Part shown: one piece after another, positions 23,260-29,400 of the stretch
Layout: every line of letters starts with the position of its first letter
Numbering within the stretch: the stretch's first letter is position 1
Source: CAYLHB01 sp041908795
GTDB lineage: Bacteria; Patescibacteriota; Minisyncoccia; Phycocordibacterales; UBA12088
DNA: 29,400 bases
Assembly (NCBI GenBank): GCA_041908795.1
Contig: JAYRER010000028.1
Span: 1-29,400 of the forward strand
Reading direction: 5' to 3'
Notes under the pieces: model-generated
The model's input: the letters and a program-made list of their open reading frames with translations, nothing else
Database searches by the model: none
Told to the model about the DNA's origin: nothing
Made by a program: the position numbers and the translations under genes

Positions 23260-25073
23260 AGACCAAGATTTGTCTCTATCCAATCAAATACACTTTCGAA
23301 ATTTGTAATCGTAGTGGCATTAAGTTTTTTCTTAGTGATTTGTTCACTCTCTACTTTCTCATAGAAAGTTTTAGCAAAAATAACCTTCCGCTTGTCACCG
23401 ACTGATTTTGCAGCATCTGCTTTTACAGAGATCTTGTCGTCAACAAGCTTCATATCATCAATGGTAAACATGTTCTCAACACATGAGATACCAGTAGTTA
23501 TATGCATTTTCAGTTCAGCTGTAGCGTCATCTCCATTGAATAGATTTTCTTTTATATCAGCAAAAGTTTTCTGTGAATCAGAACCTTTTGATGAATCATC
23601 GTCAAAAACTGCGACCCAATCAATGCCATAACCAACACAGAATGAAACAAGGGTGTTCTGTTTTCTTACTCCTATACCAGGAACAAATGAATAACCTTCT
23701 TTTCGTGCAAGAAGCTTTCTCATTCCTAGATAATAAAAGTAATCAGAGACACCTTCGAGTATCACGTTCTTAGGGCTCGACAAAGCAAAATCACTTACAG
23801 AGAATCCTATTGCATTCGCAACTGGCTGGAGAGCATCTTGTTTATTTTGCGAATCAATCTTAGAAGTCGTCACAGACTCAAGAATAGTTCCTTCTTTGGG
23901 ATCATTAAGTACCAATTTGATCCGATTAAGTTTTTCAGATTCGATAAGATTTGGAGAGTGAGTCGTATAAAGAATCTGGTGACCTTCGCTAGATAGTTTC
24001 TTGAACAGCTTAAGAATGTCTGCTTGAGCTTTTACGTGCAGGTACAGCCCCGGCTCATCGGCAAGAAGGATAAGTTGCTGATCATTTGAGTTTTGCGCGT
24101 TAAGTTCAATCCAGAACGAAAGGAACCAGATTAACCCCTTACTTCTCTGGTGTGGCTTAAGCTTTTGACGATCACGAGTTTCAGTGTAGAAATTAACGTA
24201 TGAAGTATCGTCAGTATCTCTTTTTTCGAAATCGTATTTAACTTCAATTTTATTATCGTTGTGAATCTTCTGCCCCCAAGCTTTCTGAAAATCCACTGAG
24301 ATAGTGTTGTTGTGTTCATCCCGAATAGCTTCTCGTTCTAGATCATCTTTTTCATAGAGATCAACGAAATTTAAGTTGAGTATCTTCTCAAGATTTTTTA
24401 CGGCTCTATATCCCTTAGCATCAGTTTTCTCCGCCTTAAGATCAGCCAAAGTTATTCGATCAGGAAGAAGATCACAAAAGTCATTGAAGAGTATTATCTT
24501 CGGCGCAACATAACTCCAAAAAGTTGCAGCCAAACCAGAACTACTATTACCAAGATCAATTATCTTTTCTTTTACGATCTTTTTCTCAACTGTTTTGTCC
24601 TCTTTCGTTACGTCCTTTTCTACTTCCTGTTCAAGGATAGCGGCTTTAACTATCTCAAAAACTTCAGGAGTAATACTTAGTTCAGATTTTCCTGCTGCGT
24701 TTGGATATGTTCGAGTTAATGTAAACTCCTTGATAGTTTTTATCTTCTTATCATCCAAGACAGGATCTTCCTCACCGACTTCAGGCTCGTAATCTTCGCG
24801 CAAACCGAGTGAAAGTTCTTCAAACAGCGCTTTACTATCATCCACTTCGAAAGTACAACTCACACTTTGGACAAGAGTGCCTTTAGTCGTGAAAGGCTTT
24901 GAGTCTACATCAAACTTACCAGTCTCAAATGAATTCAGGGCCTCTAAAACAGAACTCTTACCTGATTCGTTCTGTCCAGCGAGGACAGTTATGTTGTCGT
25001 GTCCCGAGAGTATCACCTCGCCAGTATCGACAATTGATTTATAGTTTTTAATTTGGAATGATTTGAATTTCAT
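23256..25073 (-). CDS. OLD-family ATPase-TOPRIM nuclease
   Basis: This 605-residue protein has an ABC/SMC-type ATPase. Walker A is GQNESGKSS (33-41), and Walker B and the H-loop are in ILLADEPGLYLHVKAQ and LYTTHSPNLI. The C-terminal third is a TOPRIM domain with VILEGVSDY (E440) and AVFDDDSSKGSD (D491-D493), the acidic metal-binding set of OLD nucleases. OLD proteins act in phage defence, for example P2 Old and GajA of Gabija. Similar ATPases (RloA) are also inserted in some type I restriction loci. No UvrD-like GajB partner is present. It sits 4 bp after the methylase and overlaps hsdR by 4 bp, so it is an integral operon member. Confidence 0.88.
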   Translation of the reverse strand: MKFKSFQIKNYKSIVDTGEVILSGHDNITVLAGQNESGKSSVLEALNSFETGKFDVDSKPFTTKGTLVQSVSCTFEVDDSKALFEELSLGLREDYEPEVGEEDPVLDDKKIKTIKEFTLTRTYPNAAGKSELSITPEVFEIVKAAILEQEVEKDVTKEDKTVEKKIVKEKIIDLGNSSSGLAATFWSYVAPKIILFNDFCDLLPDRITLADLKAEKTDAKGYRAVKNLEKILNLNFVDLYEKDDLEREAIRDEHNNTISVDFQKAWGQKIHNDNKIEVKYDFEKRDTDDTSYVNFYTETRDRQKLKPHQRSKGLIWFLSFWIELNAQNSNDQQLILLADEPGLYLHVKAQADILKLFKKLSSEGHQILYTTHSPNLIESEKLNRIKLVLNDPKEGTILESVTTSKIDSQNKQDALQPVANAIGFSVSDFALSSPKNVILEGVSDYFYYLGMRKLLARKEGYSFVPGIGVRKQNTLVSFCVGYGIDWVAVFDDDSSKGSDSQKTFADIKENLFNGDDATAELKMHITTGISCVENMFTIDDMKLVDDKISVKADAAKSVGDKRKVIFAKTFYEKVESEQITKKKLNATTITNFESVFDWIETNLGL

Positions 25074-25077
25074 ATCT

Positions 25078-27486
25078 TTACTTCCTTACTTTCCCGCTTA
25101 ACAAATCCTGTGCGATACCTTTTTTTAATTTCACTAATTCTTGCTCGATCTCATTTGCCAAATATCGTTTCGCATCAATATTTGTAAGTAAATTACCAAT
25201 TTCAACCTGTTCTGATTTTGGAGGCTTAATAATGGGTAGTTGTTTTAACCTATCCAAGCCTATACGTAGACGTGTCGATCCTGTACTGTTTGCAATTGCC
25301 ATCGCTCTGAAATATTTGGAATTGATAGCGTATTTCAAGTAAGCAACATCATATTCTTTAAGGTCAGGTGATAACCTAATTCCGTCAGATGCCATTAGAT
25401 ATGATTTATCCTTCTGAGGGACAATGCAGGCTCTAGCAACTGGATCAGCCATCTTTGCTATCAGGATATCTCCAGGATAGATTAGACATTTACTTAAACT
25501 TTCCGCCTTTTCAGCAGAGGTGTAAATCTTGTACTTATCTAGAAATTCTCCATCGCCAATATTTTGTAATTGGAGAATACGAACACCCTCTTCTGTGTAG
25601 TCAGAACGTTTAAGATCGGAACCAAAGGGTCCGCCAGCAAAACTGTACCTATCGTCTTTGTTTCTCACCTCATAAAGTTCAACAATTTCCCAGTCCTCAG
25701 GAATCCATCCTAACTTTGTGTCTTTAAGTTTCTTACTAGCATTTCTTTTATTGAGATATTCGATTGATTTTTCTATTTCCCGATTGAGAGACGTAAGTTC
25801 TCTCTCTAACCTTTCTACCTCCACCCATGACTGCTGAACATGTACAGCCTCTTCTTTTTCTGTTGAGTCGATGTATTGGCTGATATTTAGATTAAAATCG
25901 TTTGCTTCAACTTCTTGAAGTGCAATAACTCGAGCATACTTTTCTATGTCCTCGTAGTTATCGTATGCCTTGATAATCTTGCTAATGTCTTGAGGGCGAA
26001 GGCTGTTTTGATTTTTTCCTTTAAAGAAGTCCTTTTCCGCGTCGATAATAATGACCTTACCTTTCTTTTCGTCTGGTTTGTTCTTATTTAAGATCAAAAT
26101 AGCTGCAGGAATACCTGTGCCGTAGAAGAGCTTTGAAGGCAGCGCAACTATTGCTTCGATAAGATCATTTCTCAGTATTTGTTCCCGGATACGAGCCTCA
26201 GCACCCCCGCGAGAAAGAACTCCATGTGGTAGCACAATGCCCGCACGACCATTCGCATTCATCGACTTGATGATATGGAGTACGAAAGCGAAGTCAGCAT
26301 TTTTCTCAGGCGGTGCATCGTAGCCATCCAAGCGTCCAAACTTATTTTTGAAAGCCTCCCATTCATAATCCTTGATCGAGTACGGAGGATTCGCCACCAC
26401 GATGTCGAAAGTCTGAAGACCACCCTGCTGATTCAAAAACTGAGGGTTTACCAACGTATCACCACGACGAATATCAGCACTATCAAGTCCGTGTAAGAAC
26501 ATGTTGATCTTCGCAATCGCAAACGTCGCGAGGTTCTGTTCCTGACCATAGAGATAGAGTGTCTTCGCAATCTTTTCGCCGGACTTTTGTTTCAAATAGT
26601 CATACGCCTCCAAAAGGAAACCGCCTGATCCAACAGTAGGATCGTAGATATGGTCCTTCTGGTGCGGCTTCAAAATACCGACGATGATCTTTTCAACCTC
26701 ACGCGGGGTATAGAACTCGCCTCCTTTCTTACCTGCATCCGCAGCGAACTGCTTGATCAGGTATTCATACGCATCACCGAGAAGATCGGAGCTGATGTAC
26801 GTATTGCCGAAGTTGTATTGTGAAAAATGGTTGACGAGACGCTGAAGTGTCTCGTTTGGAAAGCGATCTTTGTTGGCAAAATCGAGATCATCGAAAATCT
26901 TATCGAGCTTTGGGCTGTTCGCATTAGCGAGCGCTTCAAAAATGTCATTGAGTTTCTGTCCGATATTTTCAGCTTGCTGCGTGATCTTCTCCCATCGAGC
27001 ATCCTTGGGAACTTGGAAGCGATGGTTGTAGTCAGCACGAGCAATATCTTCATCGTTGTACTCTTTCATCACTGATGAATACTCCTCATCCCACACGTCG
27101 CTCATTCGTTTATAGAACAAGAGGCCGAAGATGTACTTCTTGTAGTCCGAGCTGTCGATCTTGCCGCGGAGAATGTCAGCGCTCTTCCAGAGGAACGCTT
27201 CCAGCTGAGGAAGTGTGAGCTTGCTACCCATCTTATCGACGATCGCCTCAATGTCTTGGGGGCGGTACTTACGATCCTTGCGAGGCCCCACTCGAAGAGG
27301 GACAAGGGTGCCTTCTTTCTCCCAGTTCCGGAGAGTGTCCTGATGAATGGAGAAAATCTCTGCTACCTGCCCAATAGTAAGTAGCTCTGGCATTCCTTTA
27401 AGTTTTTCTTGGATGTCTTTACGCATATTTGATAACACAAGTCTATCGCGCTCCAAATACAAAGTCAACTGTTCATAGGTTTTCAT
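25078..27486 (-). CDS. MerR-HTH / HsdM methyltransferase / half-HsdS fusion
   Basis: This 802-residue fusion begins with a MerR-type helix-turn-helix (about 34-87: LLTIGQVAEIFSIHQDTLRN, then RKYRPQDIEAIVDKMG). An HsdM_N helical domain (90-240) and an N6-adenine methylase follow, with GEFYTPREV (256-264), motif I DPTVGSGGF (282-290) and motif IV NPPY (366-369). A coiled coil (about 555-600) leads to one target-recognition domain (about 605-790), including GIAQDLLSGKVRK at the end. Ordinary HsdS has two such domains, so a homodimer recognising a symmetric bipartite site is predicted. It modifies host DNA and guides HsdR. The HTH could let it autoregulate the operon. Motif I has TV where AC is usual. 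Confidence 0.9.
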   Translation of the reverse strand: MKTYEQLTLYLERDRLVLSNMRKDIQEKLKGMPELLTIGQVAEIFSIHQDTLRNWEKEGTLVPLRVGPRKDRKYRPQDIEAIVDKMGSKLTLPQLEAFLWKSADILRGKIDSSDYKKYIFGLLFYKRMSDVWDEEYSSVMKEYNDEDIARADYNHRFQVPKDARWEKITQQAENIGQKLNDIFEALANANSPKLDKIFDDLDFANKDRFPNETLQRLVNHFSQYNFGNTYISSDLLGDAYEYLIKQFAADAGKKGGEFYTPREVEKIIVGILKPHQKDHIYDPTVGSGGFLLEAYDYLKQKSGEKIAKTLYLYGQEQNLATFAIAKINMFLHGLDSADIRRGDTLVNPQFLNQQGGLQTFDIVVANPPYSIKDYEWEAFKNKFGRLDGYDAPPEKNADFAFVLHIIKSMNANGRAGIVLPHGVLSRGGAEARIREQILRNDLIEAIVALPSKLFYGTGIPAAILILNKNKPDEKKGKVIIIDAEKDFFKGKNQNSLRPQDISKIIKAYDNYEDIEKYARVIALQEVEANDFNLNISQYIDSTEKEEAVHVQQSWVEVERLERELTSLNREIEKSIEYLNKRNASKKLKDTKLGWIPEDWEIVELYEVRNKDDRYSFAGGPFGSDLKRSDYTEEGVRILQLQNIGDGEFLDKYKIYTSAEKAESLSKCLIYPGDILIAKMADPVARACIVPQKDKSYLMASDGIRLSPDLKEYDVAYLKYAINSKYFRAMAIANSTGSTRLRIGLDRLKQLPIIKPPKSEQVEIGNLLTNIDAKRYLANEIEQELVKLKKGIAQDLLSGKVRK

Positions 27487-27581
27487 AGGTTTGTACCTTA
27501 CCTTGCGTTGTAAAATAAGGGTAATTCGGTTATCCCCTATGGCGCTGGACTTATGAAAAGCTTTCCGGTACTTGTGTTGTT
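27487..27581. promoter_or_regulatory. Divergent intergenic region between methylase fusion and recombinase
   Basis: This 95-bp gap must carry both promoters. It holds an imperfect inverted repeat GGGTAA...TTATCCC (27520-27537) and a tandem ACCTT motif near 27495-27503. An AAGG about 9 nt upstream of the methylase ATG could serve as a ribosome-binding site. The MerR-like head of the methylase is a candidate regulator. Confidence 0.45.
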
Positions 27582-28889
27582 GTGCCAGAAAACCCGCTAA
27601 AAGTAACTCCTGACGAGGTCATCCCTATCAGATACTGCCTATATGCGCGTAAATCGAGCGAGGCAGAGGAAAAACAGGCCCTTTCGGTCGATTCCCAGGT
27701 AAAAGAGATGCTTTCCATAGCTGAGCGAGAACATCTCAATATTGTGGACATTTATCGGGAATCTCACTCAGCTAAAGACTGTGGGCAGCGCCCCGTGTAC
27801 AACAAGCTGTTGTTGGACATCCGTGAGGGTAAGTTCGACGGGATACTGGTATGGCACCCCGACCGCCTCGCCCGTAATGCCGGGGACTTGGGAGCTGTGG
27901 TGGACCTGCTGGATCAAAAGAAACTGATCGAAATCCGCACGTATAGTCAGCGATTCACCAACAATCCGAACGAGAAGTTTCTCCTCATGATCCTTGGCTC
28001 ACAGGCAAAGCTCGAGAACGATAACAAGAGCATCAACGTGAAGCGAGGGTTGAAGACAAAATGTGAAATGGGATTGTGGCCAAGTGTTGCACCCACCGGA
28101 TACCTAAACTCAAAGAACAAAGATCAAAAAGGCATCATCTTCATCGATCCAGACAGAGGACCTGTCATAAAGGAGTTATTTACACGAGTTGCCCATCAAG
28201 GAGCAAGTGGCAGAAAGATATTTAAGTGGCTTCGAGAAATACATTTTGTAACAAGAAACGGAAAGCCGTTAACGCTAAGCAACATCTACGTCATCCTGAA
28301 TAACCACTTTTATCACGGTACTTTCGAGTACTCCAAGCAAAGCGGTCGCTGGTTCCAAGGCAAGCACACACCACTCATTACCAAAGACCTGTTCGACGAA
28401 GTACAGCGACAGCTTCAGTTACAGCGTAAAGCCAGAGGCAAAAATAAGGAGTTTGCTTTCACTCGCCTGATGTCCTGCGGTCTCTGCGGGTCTGGTATCT
28501 GCGCTGAGGAAAAATACAAAAACCTCAAAGACGGATCGGTAAACAAGTATATCTACTATGGCTGCACTCGTGCACGAGACCTCAATTGCAAAGGTGGCTA
28601 CCTTGAGGAACGACAACTCATAGCCCAGCTACTCGACCTGATGGATAGAATTGATTTGGATAAGTCAGGTATCAAGAAGAAACTTGAGGCTGAGATCGAG
28701 CGGCACAAGAAGTTTCACTCTGGGATCATGGGTAAACCAAACATGGAGTACAGCGTAAAAGACGCTGACATACGTAACTATGCGAAATACTTACTGAGTG
28801 ACGGCTCGCTCTTCGAAAAGAGAGACTTGATCCAGTGCCTCAAAAGTAAACTGAGTATCAAGGAAAAGAAGATCAGCCTCGCGGATTAA
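27582..28889 (+). CDS. Serine recombinase (site-specific integrase)
   Basis: This 435-residue recombinase has an N-terminal resolvase domain with YARKSSEAEE (nucleophile probably S25, R23) and DRLAR (94-98). The central Recombinase domain follows, and a zinc ribbon (MSCGLCGSGIC, then GCTRARDLNCKGG) comes next. A helical tail ends it. It is on the short side for large serine integrases. It starts with a GTG at 27582; no ATG lies in frame between that and the upstream stop at 27522. It diverges from the restriction operon and lies 140 bp from tRNA-Gln, so it is the likely mover of the island. No recombination directionality factor is recognised. Confidence 0.9.
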   Translation: MPENPLKVTPDEVIPIRYCLYARKSSEAEEKQALSVDSQVKEMLSIAEREHLNIVDIYRESHSAKDCGQRPVYNKLLLDIREGKFDGILVWHPDRLARNAGDLGAVVDLLDQKKLIEIRTYSQRFTNNPNEKFLLMILGSQAKLENDNKSINVKRGLKTKCEMGLWPSVAPTGYLNSKNKDQKGIIFIDPDRGPVIKELFTRVAHQGASGRKIFKWLREIHFVTRNGKPLTLSNIYVILNNHFYHGTFEYSKQSGRWFQGKHTPLITKDLFDEVQRQLQLQRKARGKNKEFAFTRLMSCGLCGSGICAEEKYKNLKDGSVNKYIYYGCTRARDLNCKGGYLEERQLIAQLLDLMDRIDLDKSGIKKKLEAEIERHKKFHSGIMGKPNMEYSVKDADIRNYAKYLLSDGSLFEKRDLIQCLKSKLSIKEKKISLAD

Positions 28890-28906
28890 ACGACAAGCGT
28901 ATATAC

Positions 28907-28936
28907 AAAAAGCCACCGAGTTATCGGTGACTTTTT
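28907..28936. terminator. Bidirectional intrinsic terminator
   Basis: CACCGA/TCGGTG with loop GTTA lies between AAAAAG and CTTTTT, so it works on either strand. It ends the recombinase gene on plus and can end the tRNA-Gln transcript on minus. Confidence 0.85.
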
Positions 28937-29030
28937 GTTCTGGATACTGCTCTCAGCAGGTATGCAATGACGGAATAGGTATCTTTCTAGTATCTGACCC
29001 CTTTGGGTCCATCGATACTAAACTAGACTG

Positions 29031-29101
29031 CTGCCGGACTTGGACTCGAACCAAGATACTCGCCTCCAGAGGGCGATGTCCTACCATTAGACGATCCGGC
29101 A
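29031..29101 (-). tRNA. tRNA-Gln, anticodon CTG
   Basis: The minus strand folds fully. The acceptor stem is TGCCGGA/TCCGGCA with discriminator G73, the D-arm carries GTC/GAC, the anticodon stem is TCGCC/GGCGA with loop CTCTGGA (anticodon CTG), and the T-arm is CTTGG/CCAAG with TTCGAGT. The weak T1-A72 pair with G73 is the usual identity pattern of tRNA-Gln. No CCA is encoded. It is the right boundary of the island. A related disrupted tRNA-Gln(TTG) lies at 17785-17956. Confidence 0.93.
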
Positions 29102-29136
29102 GCGCAGTGCACAAACTAAGGAACATTCATCCATGT

Positions 29137-29171
29137 ATTTCCGATTGAGCGCAGTCTGTAAGGTTTCCATA
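29137..29171. repeat. 35-bp island-boundary repeat, right copy
   Basis: This matches 18012-18046 at 31 of 35 bases. It lies about 36 bp upstream of tRNA-Gln on the minus strand and may contain its promoter. A fragment CCATTAGAC, also in the tRNA D-arm, follows at 29172-29180. Confidence 0.8.
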
Positions 29172-29192
29172 CCATTAGACCTACCCAACAAT

Positions 29193-29219
29193 AAAAGAAA
29201 AGGCGCACCTGCGCACGCC
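29193..29219 (-). terminator. Terminator-like hairpin on the minus strand
   Basis: GGCG...CGCC with inner wobble pairs (29202-29219) is followed on the minus strand by TTTTCTTTT. The gene it once served would lie to the right, where the IS30-type element now starts. Confidence 0.5.
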
Positions 29220-29300
29220 GATTCTACCACTCTTTCCTCGCATTGTCAGTCTTCAATACAGCTGCTCTCAACTTTGAACTGCACGGTAGTATAGGTACAT

Positions 29301-29400
29301 ATGTACACACACATCGATATACGCGAGCGAGAGCGCATAGGTCTCCTGCTCGCAGGGCGCAGTAATGTTACCCACATTGCACGAGTGTTGGGACGGCACA
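29301..29400 (+). CDS. IS30-family transposase, N-terminal fragment cut by window edge
   Basis: The last 33 codons start MYTHIDIRERERIGLLLAGR and continue NVTHIARVLGRH. This is the typical IS30-family opening: YTHL, a run of ERxxI, and a helix-turn-helix ending IAxxLGRH. The rest, including the DDE domain, is outside the window. The inverted repeat of the IS should lie within the preceding 100 bases but cannot be fixed without the other end. Confidence 0.75.
   Translation, partial: MYTHIDIRERERIGLLLAGRSNVTHIARVLGRH

Larger units (their letters stand above)
17785..29101. mobile_element. Genomic island flanked by tRNA-Gln loci
   Basis: About 11.3 kb of lower G+C DNA lies between a broken tRNA-Gln(UUG) on the left and an intact tRNA-Gln(CUG) on the right. 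A serine recombinase gene sits next to the right edge. Cargo is a terminase-small-subunit-like protein, a membrane protein and a type I-like restriction operon with OLD and YgjP genes. Both edges share a 39-bp tRNA segment (37 identical), a 22-bp tRNA 3' end (20 identical) and a 35-bp element (31 identical), all in direct orientation. Serine recombinases usually leave only a tiny core repeat. These longer repeats may therefore reflect two related tRNA genes rather than the recombinase's own att sites. Confidence 0.65.

Noticed and set aside
19057..28889. UGA recoding (genetic code 25) as in some CPR lineages
   Set aside because: UGA ends the OLD and leucine-rich-repeat genes exactly where the next gene starts (ATGA overlaps), so the standard bacterial code fits.
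18182..29012. Shared 12-mer CTTTGGGTCCAT at 18182 and 29001 as an att core
   Set aside because: A 12-base match is expected by chance in a window of this size, and its surroundings do not align.
1..29400. CRISPR array
   Set aside because: No set of regularly spaced direct repeats is visible. The Cas4-like nuclease stands alone.

Overview
The window looks like a chromosomal segment of a Patescibacterium (CPR; Parcubacteria-like, possibly near Kaiserbacteria or Adlerbacteria). This rests on gene content: a short nitroreductase, stand-alone Fe-S PD-(D/E)XK nuclease, SOUL protein, YciB-like protein, a large pseudopilin-module membrane protein and YgjP beside a type I restriction locus. It also rests on compact minus-strand operons, scarce Shine-Dalgarno sequences, and -10 boxes sitting 6-8 nt before start codons. 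TGA is an ordinary stop here. The taxonomic call is an inference made without any alignment.

Region 1 (1-9230) is G+C-rich housekeeping and accessory chromosome. It starts with the tail of a META-domain protein. A Fur-family regulator and a ZIP metal transporter follow, divergent around a perfect 17-bp palindrome. Next comes an eight-gene minus-strand operon running from 7345 to 1680: SppA-like peptidase, response regulator, PAS histidine kinase, second response regulator, cellulose-synthase-like glycosyltransferase, two tiny ferritin-like half proteins, and GalU. It links signalling to polysaccharide synthesis, since GalU makes the UDP-glucose such a synthase may use. An NTF2-like protein, a SOUL haem-binding protein and a nitroreductase complete the region.

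Region 2 (9234-15523) is all minus strand. A leaderless operon encodes a leucine-rich-repeat anchor protein, a Cas4/RecB-like nuclease and a small membrane protein. It is followed by a CtpA-type S41 protease, a 24-bp perfect palindrome in an A+T-rich gap, a YciB/IspZ-like membrane protein and a 747-residue cell-surface protein with two pseudopilin-like modules and calcium-binding repeats.

Region 3 (15629-17458) holds two unrecognised genes and a P-loop kinase with an operator-like palindrome over its start.

Region 4 (about 17785-29101) is a genomic island of lower G+C bounded by two tRNA-Gln loci. On the left is a broken tRNA-Gln(UUG) pseudogene carrying a ~100-bp hairpin-rich insertion; on the right is an intact tRNA-Gln(CUG). 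The same 35-bp element lies beside both. The cargo is an orphan terminase-small-subunit-like protein, a membrane protein next to a triple 11-bp repeat, and a tightly coupled four-gene operon. That operon encodes a MerR-HTH/HsdM/half-HsdS fusion, an OLD-family ATPase-TOPRIM nuclease, HsdR and a YgjP metallopeptidase. A serine recombinase diverges from it. Just outside the left edge, a strong promoter and terminator frame a ~99-nt structured RNA with no recognised family.

The last 100 bases start an IS30-family transposase.

The most interesting items are the four-gene restriction/OLD operon with its built-in HTH and single target-recognition domain, the orphan structured RNA, the recurrent leaderless-promoter geometry, the 24-bp palindrome and the mirrored tRNA-Gln boundaries.
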